Part shown: positions 9,273 to 17,622 of the stretch, piece by piece
How positions within the stretch are numbered: the stretch's first letter is position 1
Layout: each line of letters begins with the position of its first letter
NCBI RefSeq assembly: GCF_006636215.1
Contig: NZ_VIFM01000047.1
Coordinates: 1-54,537, forward strand
Reading direction: 5' to 3'
Source of the DNA: Myxococcus llanfairpwllgwyngyllgogerychwyrndrobwllllantysiliogogogochensis
GTDB lineage: Bacteria > Myxococcota > Myxococcia > Myxococcales > Myxococcaceae
Length of the DNA: 54,537 nt
The notes under the pieces: generated by a model
Told to the model about the DNA's origin: nothing
Seen by the model: only the letters and a program-made list of their open reading frames with translations
Databases searched by the model: none
Position numbers and translations under genes: made by a program

Positions 9273-10476
9273 GGTGCGTCTCCTTGTGGGCGGCCAGCAG
9301 CGGCGTCAGGTCCTGGTTGCGCATCACCCGCTCCACCACGTCCACCAGTCGTTTGGGCGTACACCCGAAGCAGGGAATGCCCAGCGCGGTGAGCCTCTCC
9401 GCCATGGCGTGGTCGTACGTGGGCTTGCCTCCGTCCGACAGCGACAACAGGCACAGCACCTTCGCCCGCGAGTCCACCAGCTGGCGCAGCCGCGCCACCA
9501 GTTCCTCCGCGTCACCGCCTTCATAGAGGTCGGTAATCAGCAGGAAGAGGGTCTTCTCCGGCCGTTGCACATGGTTCGCCTGCGCATAGGCCACCGCGCG
9601 GTTGATGTCCGTTCCGCCGCCGAGCTGCGCGGTGAACAGCACCTCCACCGGGTCCGTGAGCAGGGGCGTCATGTCCACCACCTCCGTGTCGAACAGGATG
9701 AGGCGCGTGCGCAGCACATCCAGTGACGCGAAGATGGCCGCCATGACGGAGCTGTACACCACGCTCTGCGCCATGGAACCAGACTGGTCCACCACCAGCG
9801 TCACATCCCACTCATGATGCTTGCGCTGGTTGGGCCAGAAGTAGAAGCGCTCGGGCACCAGTCGCTTGTGCTCCGCGTCCCAGCCCTTCAGGTTCTGCCG
9901 GATGGTCCGCTTCCAGTCGATGTTGCGCGCAATCGGCAGCGGGCTCGTCCTGTCCCTGCGCAGGGCGCCGAACACGGCCGTGCGGATGGAGGACTCCAGC
10001 TTCTTGCGCAGCTCCTCCACCACCTCGCGGACAATCTGCCGGGCAATCGCCTTCGCCTCGTCGGGGATGAGCCCGCGCGCGCTGACCAGCGTCGTCACCA
10101 GCTCCACGTTCTTGTCGAGGAAGGGCAGCGTCTCCGGCTCGAAGAGGAGCTGGGTGAGCCCCTTCTTCTCGATGGCATCCTTCTGGACGAGCGCAATCAC
10201 GTCGTCGCGGAAGAAAGTCCGCAGCGCGCCCAGCCACTCGGGGATGTAGGGGCGCGAGCCGGACGAGCTCGCGCGCTTGTCCCCGTAGACGAAGGAGAGC
10301 GCGTCATCCAACGCCTCCAGGTCTCCGCCGCCCACGCCCACCGAGCCCGCCTGGGTGCTCAGGGCCCGCAGCGAGGGACAGACTCCCGTCTTCTCCGCCG
10401 TCGGGCCGAGCGCGAGCCGCCAGCGCAGCAGGGCATCCCGGTCCTTCTCCGCCAGTTCCTTGGGGTCCACGCTCAT
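9265..10476 (-). CDS. VWA-domain protein of the MoxR operon
   Basis: 403 residues. The C-terminal half is a von Willebrand factor A domain with a complete MIDAS metal site: Asp230-Gln-Ser-Gly-Ser234, Thr289 in GGGTDIN and Asp316 in ITDLYEGG. The N-terminal half is alpha-helical and has no signal peptide, so it is a cytoplasmic, CoxE-like partner protein. The ATG at 10476 overlaps the upstream stop as ATGA (10473-10476). Known for the family: VWA proteins deliver substrates to, or are remodelled by, MoxR AAA+ ATPases (for example CoxD/CoxE, NorQ/NorD, RavA/ViaA). Confidence 0.88.
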   Translation of the reverse strand: MSVDPKELAEKDRDALLRWRLALGPTAEKTGVCPSLRALSTQAGSVGVGGGDLEALDDALSFVYGDKRASSSGSRPYIPEWLGALRTFFRDDVIALVQKDAIEKKGLTQLLFEPETLPFLDKNVELVTTLVSARGLIPDEAKAIARQIVREVVEELRKKLESSIRTAVFGALRRDRTSPLPIARNIDWKRTIRQNLKGWDAEHKRLVPERFYFWPNQRKHHEWDVTLVVDQSGSMAQSVVYSSVMAAIFASLDVLRTRLILFDTEVVDMTPLLTDPVEVLFTAQLGGGTDINRAVAYAQANHVQRPEKTLFLLITDLYEGGDAEELVARLRQLVDSRAKVLCLLSLSDGGKPTYDHAMAERLTALGIPCFGCTPKRLVDVVERVMRNQDLTPLLAAHKETHHG

Positions 10477-12785
10477 AGCAGGTCGTCCAGGTCGTCGAGC
10501 ACCTTGCCCAGCTCGGCGCTCATGTCCTTGAGCTTCGCTGTGTCCTTCTCTTCGAGCACCGTCTTCACGGCCCGGCCCTTTTCTCCGAGCTGCCGCACCG
10601 CCACCACGTTCTCCATGAGGTAGCGGCGCTCGGTGGTACCCAGCACGCCCAGTGCCCTTCTCAATACCGGCAGGGTCTGACGGAAGCGCTCGGGGTCGAT
10701 GCTGGTCAGGAAGTCGTCCAGGGCCTTCACCACTTCGCGGTTCTTCACCAGCACCAGCGCGTTGACGCCCAGGAAGCCCTCCAGCCAGGACGCGCCTTCA
10801 TCGGGAGCCACCGCCAGCGACAGCCGCAGTCCGACGATGAGCGCCACCTCCGCCTCGTTCAGCTCATGCGCCAGATACAGCAGGCCCGTGGCCAGGCCCG
10901 ACGTCGCCGGGTGCACGGTGCTGCTGTCCATCAGCTCGCGGGCCTCCGCGAGCCAGCCGGCCTTGTCCGCGAGCGGCTGGGCCAGCGCCACCTCGTGCAG
11001 GGTGCGCAGCGCCTCCACCACGGAAGGCAGGGCGTCCGGTGCGCAGGCGCAGGACTCGCGCACGCGCAGCAGCGCGCGGGAGTACGTCTTCTGGCAGAGC
11101 ACCGCCACCGCCTCGTCGCCCACGTCCGTGTGCGCGCGCGAGGTGCCATAGGCCACCAGTCCGGACAGCGCGCGCGCCGCCGAGGCGAGCGAGGGCAGGT
11201 CCACGTCCGTGGCCGCGTGCGTGTCACAGGCGCGCAGGGCCGCGGCCATCGTCTGCGGGCAGCCGGTAATCACCGACTCCAACAGGACGTCCGCGGCGGC
11301 GCCCGTGGTCTTCGCCGCGTCCAGTTGCTCCTGGAGGACGCGGGTCGTCACGGCTTCCAGCGAGTCGCCGAGGACGATTTTCTCCACCAGCGCCACGTCC
11401 GTGGACGGCGTCCACTGCGCCTGCCACGACTCTCGAACCCGCGTCAGCGCGGCTTGTCCACCAGCCTCTTGCGGCGAGGCGCGCTGCTGTCCCGTGGCCG
11501 CGAGCGTCGCATAGGGAATCCCCGCCACGCGCAGGCGGTGGAGGAACACCGAGGAGCCGACCTCCACCGTGTTGTTGAGGCGCAGCGTGAAGGTCTCCGC
11601 GCTGTCGGTGCTCGGCAGCCGGCGCGTGTCCAGCTCCCGCCAGAACTCCGCTTGGAGCGAGTTCTTGCCGATGCGACTGGCCACCCGTCCCACTTGATGA
11701 CCGACGACGCTCTTCCACAGGAACGCGTCGACATGCGTCGCGTCTCCCCGGCACAGCGTGGCCACGGTGGCCTCGCGAAGTTCGTCCAGTCCCGGAGCGC
11801 TCTTCTCGCGCAGGTCCGCCAGCGTCATCGCCAGCCGGTAGGCCTCCAGCACGTCCGACAGCGACGCGGTGAAGCCGCGCATGCGCAGGTGCGCGGCGAA
11901 GTCGATGAGCACCTCCAGCGTCGCGCGCCGGAAGTCACACTGGGCCTCGTGGGCCTTCTGGTAGAAGTGCGGCGCCCGATTGCCCGCGCCGTAGCCGAGC
12001 TGCTCGGACAGCCGGGGGAAGCTGTACGGAATCACCGTCACCGCGCAGGGCACCGCCTTGGGGAGCTTCGCCTCCAGCGCGGGCTCCACGTCCCGGGCCA
12101 GGAAGGCCGCGATGTGCGCGGCGCCCGCCACCACGGCGACCTTCTCCGGCGCGACGCCGCTCGCCACCACCTCCAGCACCTTGCGCGCCATGAACGCATC
12201 GCGCCAGCGGTGGTAGTCCTGGCGAGGCCCCGCGTTGAGCACGTCCGCCCAGGCGAGCAGCACGGGGCGGAAACCCTCGGGCGTCCAGTCGGGCGCCTCG
12301 AACAGCGCCTCCCACAGCTCCTCGAAGGAGCGGTAGCCCTGCTCACGGGCGAACCGCTCCGTGAGCGGCTCTTCGTCATGGAGGTGCTCGTGACGCTCGC
12401 CCTCCGGGACCTCCTCGCTCTCGACACCGGCCGTCTCGTCATGGCGGTCCATGCCGAGGCTGACGCCGACGGGGATGTCGATGAACAGCGCGCGGGCGCG
12501 ATTCACCTTCGCCCAACGCAGGGCGGCGTACTCGGGGGAGTAGTCCGCGAAGGGCCACAGCGCGGAGCCCGGCGTGTCATCCGTGCGGTAGCCGAGCAGC
12601 GCGATGGGCGGCTTCGTCTCCGCGTCACACAGCACGTCAATCAGGTCGGAGGCATCACAAGGCCCCTCGATGAGAACGACCTCCGGCTTCACGCGCTCCA
12701 GCCAGCGTCCGAGCACCGCCGTGGTGCGCGGCGAGTGGTGGCGCACCGGGAACAGATGCACCCGGGAGAGCAGGTCCAGGTCCAT
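10473..12785 (-). CDS. DUF5682-family protein of the MoxR operon
   Basis: 770 residues. The start is the ATG at 12785, which shares its A with the TGA of the MoxR gene (TGATG); an in-frame ATG 45 nt upstream is less likely. The N-terminus (HLFPVRHHSPRTTAVLGRWLE, then VVLIEGPCDASDLIDVL) is the hallmark of the DUF5682 family. Several His and acidic residues in this first domain look catalytic or metal-binding (RHHSP, EGP). The remainder is helical, with an acidic stretch near residue 130. No signal peptide. Function is unknown; genome context ties it to the MoxR/VWA/SWIM set. Family assignment is from memory of its N-terminal motif. Confidence 0.8.
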   Translation of the reverse strand: MDLDLLSRVHLFPVRHHSPRTTAVLGRWLERVKPEVVLIEGPCDASDLIDVLCDAETKPPIALLGYRTDDTPGSALWPFADYSPEYAALRWAKVNRARALFIDIPVGVSLGMDRHDETAGVESEEVPEGERHEHLHDEEPLTERFAREQGYRSFEELWEALFEAPDWTPEGFRPVLLAWADVLNAGPRQDYHRWRDAFMARKVLEVVASGVAPEKVAVVAGAAHIAAFLARDVEPALEAKLPKAVPCAVTVIPYSFPRLSEQLGYGAGNRAPHFYQKAHEAQCDFRRATLEVLIDFAAHLRMRGFTASLSDVLEAYRLAMTLADLREKSAPGLDELREATVATLCRGDATHVDAFLWKSVVGHQVGRVASRIGKNSLQAEFWRELDTRRLPSTDSAETFTLRLNNTVEVGSSVFLHRLRVAGIPYATLAATGQQRASPQEAGGQAALTRVRESWQAQWTPSTDVALVEKIVLGDSLEAVTTRVLQEQLDAAKTTGAAADVLLESVITGCPQTMAAALRACDTHAATDVDLPSLASAARALSGLVAYGTSRAHTDVGDEAVAVLCQKTYSRALLRVRESCACAPDALPSVVEALRTLHEVALAQPLADKAGWLAEARELMDSSTVHPATSGLATGLLYLAHELNEAEVALIVGLRLSLAVAPDEGASWLEGFLGVNALVLVKNREVVKALDDFLTSIDPERFRQTLPVLRRALGVLGTTERRYLMENVVAVRQLGEKGRAVKTVLEEKDTAKLKDMSAELGKVLDDLDDLL

Positions 12786-13870
12786 CAGCCCCTCAGGAGC
12801 TTCTTGCTGGCGGAGTACAGGTCCTTCCACGCGCCGGTGCGGCCCTTGGCGACGGTCTCCATGTATTCGCGCAGGGCCTTCACGTCGTCCTCCTGCTCCT
12901 TCACCACGGCGCCCACCAGCGAGGCGGCCAGCTCGTGGGGGGTGACCTTCCCGCCGCCGAACTGCTCCGCGAGGATGGAGCTGTTGAACAGCACGCTGAT
13001 GGCCTCCGCGGTGGACAGCACGGCGCCCGGGGTGCGGACCTTCGTCTTGCCGTCCTTCGTCACGCCCTTGCGCAGCTCCTGGAAGAGCGTCAGCAGGATT
13101 CGCGACAGCTCCTCCGGAGGCGGCACTCCGACCTGGTAGTCATTGCGCAGCTCCGCCTCGCGCTTCGTCACAATCTGTATCTCCTGTTCCAGGTCCTCGA
13201 CCACGGGGACGGTGACGAAGTTGAAGCGGCGCTTGAGGGCGGCGCTCATCTCGTTGACGCCCCTGTCCCGCGTGTTCGCGGTGGCGATGAGGTTGAAGCC
13301 GCGCTGGGCGCTGACCACCTCGCCCAGCTCCGGGATGGAGACCTGCTTCTCCGAGAGGATGGAGATGAGGGCGTCCTGAATCTCCGGGGACGTGCGGGTG
13401 ACTTCCTCGAAGCGGGCGAACTTGCCGGAGCGCATGGCGCGCAGGACGGGGGAGGGGACCAGGGCCTCGGGCGTGGGGCCCTGCGCGAGCAGCAGCGCGT
13501 AGTTCCACGAGTACTTGAGGTGGTCCTCGCTGGTGCCGGCGGTGCCCTGGACGATGAGGGCGGAGGTGCCGCTGACGGCGGCGGAAAGGTGTTCGGACAG
13601 CCAGCTCTTCGCGGTGCCGGGCTCGCCCACGAGCATCAGCGCGCGGTCCGAGGCGAGGGTGGCGATGCAGACCTGGATGAGTCCCTTGTCGCCGACGTAC
13701 TTGGGCGTAATCGTCACGCCGCCGACGGGCTTGGACCCGCCGAGGATGTACGTCTCCACGGCACGAGGCGACAGTGCCCATCCAGGAGGGCGGGGCTTGT
13801 CGTCATGGGCGGCGAGGGCTTCCAGCTCAGTCTTGAACTTCGCTTCGGCGGGCAGTCGGATGTCCGGCAT
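12785..13870 (-). CDS. MoxR-type AAA+ ATPase
   Basis: 361 residues, first gene of the four-gene operon. Walker A is GEPGTAKS at 82-89. Walker B is atypical: FEEV at 153-156 where MoxR proteins usually have DEI/DEA. Sensor-1 TAN lies at 196-198, an arginine pair (KRRF, about 212-215) acts as finger, and the sensor-2 region follows. The N-terminal LSPRAVETYILGG segment is typical of this subgroup. MoxR ATPases act with a VWA protein as chaperone-like remodellers of metalloenzymes or signalling complexes. The gene ends in TGATG, coupling it to DUF5682. Confidence 0.88.
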   Translation of the reverse strand: MPDIRLPAEAKFKTELEALAAHDDKPRPPGWALSPRAVETYILGGSKPVGGVTITPKYVGDKGLIQVCIATLASDRALMLVGEPGTAKSWLSEHLSAAVSGTSALIVQGTAGTSEDHLKYSWNYALLLAQGPTPEALVPSPVLRAMRSGKFARFEEVTRTSPEIQDALISILSEKQVSIPELGEVVSAQRGFNLIATANTRDRGVNEMSAALKRRFNFVTVPVVEDLEQEIQIVTKREAELRNDYQVGVPPPEELSRILLTLFQELRKGVTKDGKTKVRTPGAVLSTAEAISVLFNSSILAEQFGGGKVTPHELAASLVGAVVKEQEDDVKALREYMETVAKGRTGAWKDLYSASKKLLRG

Positions 13871-13908
13871 GCATGCAAGCTACCGGTTCGGTCTGACACG
13901 CCGCAATC

Positions 13909-13934
13909 CGAGGGGTTGTCTTGGATACCCCTCG
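13909..13934 (-). terminator. Hairpin between the secreted-protein gene and the MoxR operon
   Basis: Perfect 8-bp stem CGAGGGGT/ACCCCTCG with a 10-nt loop. It lies downstream of the minus-strand gene ending at 13989 and upstream of the MoxR start. It could stop read-through into the operon. Confidence 0.4.
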
Positions 13935-13988
13935 CAAAACCGACCCTGAAGGGCGCATGCCTCCGGGTGGGCGGCGCGTGGAGGCAAC

Positions 13989-14459
13989 TCACTCCGCGCA
14001 CGGAAACGCGGTGTCCAGCTTCTTGCTCCCGTTGACGCCCGGGCCCGACAGCGTGGCGACCACCTTCACGGTGGAGGAGCACTCGTAGGGCATCAGGAAT
14101 GGCACCACGGTGACGCCGCCCTCCGCGAGCACGTGCAGTTCGCGCGTCTGCGTCACCTTCCACGCGCGCCGCTCACCCGCCTCCGACTCCTCCTTCGGCG
14201 CGCTCACCACGAGCTTCAGCTTCAGCGGCTTGTCCCCCTCGTACTTGCCCTGCACCTTCACCAGCAGCAGCGCGTCCACGTTCATCCCATACGGGTCCGA
14301 GGCCTCCTCCACCGTGACGATGGAACCCTTCTGCCGGTCGAAGACGCGCAGCTCGACACCTCCCAGCGACACGCTCGGAGCGCTCGCGCTGCCAGCGGTG
14401 GAGGACAGCAGCAGGACACCACCGACGAGCAGCGAGCGCAGCTTCGTTCGCGACGACAT
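13989..14459 (-). CDS. Exported protein of unknown function
   Basis: 156 residues. The ATG at 14459 is preceded by GGAGGTGGAG, a strong ribosome binding site, and begins a Sec signal (LRSLLVGGVLLLSSTAGSASA). The mature part is predicted beta-rich (VSLGGVELRVFDR, DALLLVKVQGKYEG, LKLKLVVSAP) with two Cys residues (YECSST and a C-terminal FPCAE) that could form a disulphide. I see no recognised domain. It is divergent to the oxidoreductase gene at 14659, leaving 199 bp for two promoters. Confidence 0.7.
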   Translation of the reverse strand: MSSRTKLRSLLVGGVLLLSSTAGSASAPSVSLGGVELRVFDRQKGSIVTVEEASDPYGMNVDALLLVKVQGKYEGDKPLKLKLVVSAPKEESEAGERRAWKVTQTRELHVLAEGGVTVVPFLMPYECSSTVKVVATLSGPGVNGSKKLDTAFPCAE

Positions 14460-14658
14460 CTCCACCTCCGGAATCTTCGGGGAAAATCCGCCGCGCGACT
14501 GTACGCCAGCCTGGTGTCCTCCCGCGCCAGGGTGGCGGGCGTGAGGGCGGGCCCTGGCTTGGGGCTTCGTCGCTTCCTCTGCAATTCCTCTCACCCATGA
14601 CCAGCCTGCGGAGGAACCCTGTCCGGCGCGGGACCTCCGCCCGCGAGGAGTCATTTCC

Positions 14659-15639
14659 ATGAAGACCTCCGTTCCCTCTCAGATGAAGGCCGCCGCCATC
14701 GACCGCTTCGGCGGACCGGAAGTTCTCGGCACCAAGACCGTCCCCGTTCCCCAGGTAGGCCCCGGCGAGGTGCTCATCCAGGTGGAGACCGCCGGCATCG
14801 GCCAGTGGGACCCCGCCGAGCGCGCGGGCGAGATGGAAGGCTACAAGCCGGGCAGCAAGGCCTCCTTCCCATACGTGCTTGGCACGGATGGCGCGGGCAC
14901 CGTCGTGGCCCTGGGCGAAGGCGTCAAGAACCTCAAGGTCGGCGACAAGGTCTACGCCTTCGGCTTCCTGAACGAGAAGGGAGGCTTCTACGCGGAATAC
15001 ACCGCGGTGAGGGCCGCGGACACCGCGCCCGTACCCAAGGGACTGAGCGCGGAGCAGGCGGGCGTGCTCGCGGCGGACGGAATCACGGCCCTCCAAGGCG
15101 TGGAGGACACCCTCAAGGTCGGCCAGGGCACCACGCTGCTGGTGTACGGCGCGAGCGGCGGCGTGGGGCACCTCGCGGTGCAACTGGCGAAGCGGCTCGG
15201 GGCCAAGGTGCTCGCGGTGGCCTCCGGCGCGGACGGCGTGGAGTTGATGAAGAAGCTGGGCGCGGACAAGGCCGTGGATGGCCGCTCCGACGACGTCGCG
15301 AAGGCGGTGCGGGACTTCGCTCCGGACGGCCTCGACGCGGCGCTGGTGCTCGCGGGCGGAGACAAGGTGAACGAGCTGCTCAAGGCCGTCGTGAAGAAGG
15401 GCGGCCACATCGCGTACCCCAACGGCGTCGAGCCCGCGCCCAAGGGCCCCGAGGGCGTCAAGGCGACCGCCTACAACGGCGAGGCGAACCCCAAGGTGCT
15501 CGGCCGCCTCAACAGCCTCATCGAGTCCGGCCCCTTCCACGTCGAGGTCTCGAAGGTCTACCGCCTGGATGAAGTCACTCGCGCGCACGAGGCCGTGGGC
15601 AAGCACCACCTGGGCAAGCTGGCCCTGCGCATCCACTAA
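14659..15639 (+). CDS. Zinc-independent NADP-dependent quinone oxidoreductase (MDR superfamily)
   Basis: 326 residues. The N-terminal GroES-like half (AIDRFGGPEVLGTKTVPVPQ, VLGTDGAGTVVALGEGV) and the Rossmann motif YGASGGVGHLAVQLAKRLGA at mid-protein are characteristic of the medium-chain dehydrogenase/reductase family. The zinc-binding Cys/His ligands of alcohol dehydrogenases are absent, which places it with quinone or enone reductases. GAGGAG lies 8 nt upstream of the ATG at 14659. A second in-frame ATG eight codons on (MKAAAIDRFGG) is an alternative start. Cytoplasmic and monocistronic. Confidence 0.9.
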   Translation: MKTSVPSQMKAAAIDRFGGPEVLGTKTVPVPQVGPGEVLIQVETAGIGQWDPAERAGEMEGYKPGSKASFPYVLGTDGAGTVVALGEGVKNLKVGDKVYAFGFLNEKGGFYAEYTAVRAADTAPVPKGLSAEQAGVLAADGITALQGVEDTLKVGQGTTLLVYGASGGVGHLAVQLAKRLGAKVLAVASGADGVELMKKLGADKAVDGRSDDVAKAVRDFAPDGLDAALVLAGGDKVNELLKAVVKKGGHIAYPNGVEPAPKGPEGVKATAYNGEANPKVLGRLNSLIESGPFHVEVSKVYRLDEVTRAHEAVGKHHLGKLALRIH

Positions 15640-15649
15640 AGCCTGACGC

Positions 15650-16561
15650 TCAGGCCGCGGCGCGGGCCTGCTGAATCTCCTCCGCGCCCGGCCGCCACAG
15701 CACCTTCCACCGCGCCTCGGGGAGCTGGGGTGGAGGAGGCTTCCCCTCCGATACCCCCGCCACCTCGACGTGCATCCCGCCACCCCAGGTGAGGATGCCC
15801 GCGAACAGGCCCAGGACTCGCATCGCGGGATGGAGGGGCCCCTCGTAGCGCCGCGCGCGCCAGTGACGCAGGCGTGGCGCCGAGGGACCTCGGGCACTGG
15901 GCTGCAGGGAGAGCTTGCCGGGCGCCGGGGCCCCGGGGACCGGGAAGAGCGGCACGATGAGCAGGCCCACCTCTCCCGCCTCCAGGTGGACCGTCGTCTC
16001 TCGCGGATAGCGCAGCCGCGACTCGGGAGGCCCGGACAGCTTCAGCGTCAGCGCCCGCTCCGCGTCCACGCACCCCTGCGCCATCAGGTGCAGCTCCAGC
16101 GGCGCGGACCCCTCTTCCGTCACGGCCAGTCTTACGGCGAAGTGCACGCCGTCCACTTCGAGGATGTCCTCGGCCGGCGCCCATTCGAGCAGCACGTTGG
16201 GCAATACCTCCGCCCGCCGCCAGTCCTTCCACATCCGGACCCCGATGAACGTGGTCACCGCCGCGCAGCCCAACGCGAGCCAAGGAGGAAGTCCGCTGAA
16301 GTCGGAGGAGGCCACCATCCAGATGCCCAGCACGGCCGCGGGCATCCCGAAACAGAACAAGAGCAGCCTGGCCGCGCCGTCGGCGTCGCGCTTCCAGAAG
16401 GCCCGAGCGCTCCACGTCGCGAGCAGCAGCCCTCCCACGAGCCACGCCAGGGCGGGAGCCGGAGGGGCCCGATAGCGCAGCGTCACTCCGGCGATGCCCG
16501 CGGCCGTCAGCCCCACCAGCACCAGAAGCCCCAGCAGCACATGTCCGCGTGTCGCTCTCAT
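15650..16561 (-). CDS. Membrane protein of unknown function
   Basis: 303 residues. Three or four hydrophobic segments occupy the first ~110 residues (LGLLVLVGLTAAGIAGVTL; LAWLVGGLLLATWSA; LLLFCFGMPAAVLGIWMV; LALGCAAVTTFIG). A soluble beta-rich domain follows (about 120-240) and one further hydrophobic stretch (LGLFAGILTWGGGMHVEV). No named domain is recognised. The stop lies only 10 bp from the stop of the convergent oxidoreductase gene, with no room for separate terminators. Confidence 0.7.
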   Translation of the reverse strand: MRATRGHVLLGLLVLVGLTAAGIAGVTLRYRAPPAPALAWLVGGLLLATWSARAFWKRDADGAARLLLFCFGMPAAVLGIWMVASSDFSGLPPWLALGCAAVTTFIGVRMWKDWRRAEVLPNVLLEWAPAEDILEVDGVHFAVRLAVTEEGSAPLELHLMAQGCVDAERALTLKLSGPPESRLRYPRETTVHLEAGEVGLLIVPLFPVPGAPAPGKLSLQPSARGPSAPRLRHWRARRYEGPLHPAMRVLGLFAGILTWGGGMHVEVAGVSEGKPPPPQLPEARWKVLWRPGAEEIQQARAAA

Positions 16562-16655
16562 GGCACCACCCCGTCCCGCCTCGGCTCACGGCGAAGGGGC
16601 CCAGGGTAGTCCACTCCGCGTGCCTCACGGGCCGGGAAACCGGAGGCCGCTGTCG

Positions 16656-16685
16656 CCCGCGCTCCGGCACGGCGCCGGAGGCGGG
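16656..16685 (-). terminator. Terminator hairpin of the Ser/Thr-rich lipoprotein gene
   Basis: Twelve-bp stem with a single bulged G: CCCGC-g-CTCCGGC pairs with GCCGGAGGCGGG around a 5-nt loop. It is 14 nt downstream of the minus-strand stop at 16699. Confidence 0.45.
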
Positions 16686-16698
16686 TTGTCTTTGGGGA

Positions 16699-17442
16699 CT
16701 ACTCGGCGCGGCAGACGGCCGGAGCGGAGAGGTTGGGGCGAATCATCTTGAACGGCTGGAGCAGGTCCGGGACGCGGAGCAGCGCGTCACGGCAGCCCGT
16801 CTCGTCGTTGCCGGAGATCTCCACCTTGAAGCTGCAGTCCTGCGCGCCCTCGCAGACCGTCTTGGCCAGCCGCGCATAGCAGTCCACGGCGCGGGCGCAG
16901 GTGCCCTCGCTCAGGTTCACCGACGCGGAGGAGGACGTCGTCGTGGTCGAGGCCGTGTTCGTGTTCGTCGACACCGACGCGCCGGCCGACACCGTGTCCG
17001 CCGAGTTCGCGCCAGGGGCGTTCAGGTTGATGGTGACGTTCGTCTGGGAGGGCTCATGGGCGGGGGCGGCGACGAAGCGCGGGTTGATGCGGTCCTGCGC
17101 GCAGAGGTACAGCTCCTCGCCCTTCTTGCGCACCGTGGTGAGCTTCGTCTCCAGCTCCGCCGGAGGAACCTGCTTGTCGTCCACGGAGACCTGGAAGGTG
17201 TACGCGTCGTTACCATTGTAACGGTAGTACATCGTGGAGGTCGCATCGTAGGTGACGGCGATGGCCGTGGTGTCCACGGACTGCGACTCGAGGCCACTCT
17301 CCAGGGCACAGACTCCGATGGACGTCTTGGTCGCCGAGGCATCGTTCGCCGCGACGGGCAGCGTGTAGAACTTGCTCGCGCCACAGGCCACCAGCGAGAG
17401 ACACAGAGACGTCAGGGACAGTCCCTGGATGAGCCGCTTCAT
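16699..17442 (-). CDS. Lipoprotein with Ser/Thr/Asn-rich linker
   Basis: 247 residues. The ATG at 17442 follows an AGGAG ribosome binding site and starts a type II signal peptide with lipobox LVAC (LSLTSLCLSLVACGASK). The first half is mixed alpha/beta and contains a charged helix (ELETKLTTVRKKGEEL). A low-complexity stretch (ASTTTTSSSAS) separates it from a Cys-containing C-terminal part (GTCARAVDCYARLAKTVCEGAQDCSF) with enough Cys for two disulphides. Outer-membrane or periplasmic lipoprotein; function unknown. Confidence 0.75.
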   Translation of the reverse strand: MKRLIQGLSLTSLCLSLVACGASKFYTLPVAANDASATKTSIGVCALESGLESQSVDTTAIAVTYDATSTMYYRYNGNDAYTFQVSVDDKQVPPAELETKLTTVRKKGEELYLCAQDRINPRFVAAPAHEPSQTNVTINLNAPGANSADTVSAGASVSTNTNTASTTTTSSSASVNLSEGTCARAVDCYARLAKTVCEGAQDCSFKVEISGNDETGCRDALLRVPDLLQPFKMIRPNLSAPAVCRAE

Positions 17443-17541
17443 GAGGTTTGCTCCTAGGATGGGAATGGGTCCGCGCTGGGGAAGCCCGGCGGAGTGGCGC
17501 ATCGACGCGTGCACCGGTTGCACATTCAATCCTGACACGAA

Positions 17542-17577
17542 ACAGCCCGCCCCCGGAAATCACGGGGACGGGCCTGT
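17542..17577 (-). terminator. Strong terminator hairpin of the linear amide hydrolase gene
   Basis: Long imperfect stem: CCCCG pairs with CGGGG and GCCCG with CGGGC, separated by one C/A mismatch, and is extended by ACA/TGT. It lies 46 nt downstream of the hydrolase stop at 17623. Confidence 0.5.
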
Positions 17578-17622
17578 CGCGGGGTGTTTCTCGAAGCCTG
17601 GGACTCGTGCGGTGTCCGCGGC

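Noticed and set aside
10866..13139. 757-codon plus-strand open frame across the DUF5682 gene
   Set aside because: Antisense to DUF5682 and MoxR, with an Arg/His/Gln-rich translation and no motif.
13989..14660. Longer N-terminal start for the exported protein at 14459
   Set aside because: The extra 67 residues are Arg/Ala/Gly-rich and overlap the divergent promoter and the neighbouring gene start. The ATG at 14459 has a strong GGAGG and begins a signal peptide.
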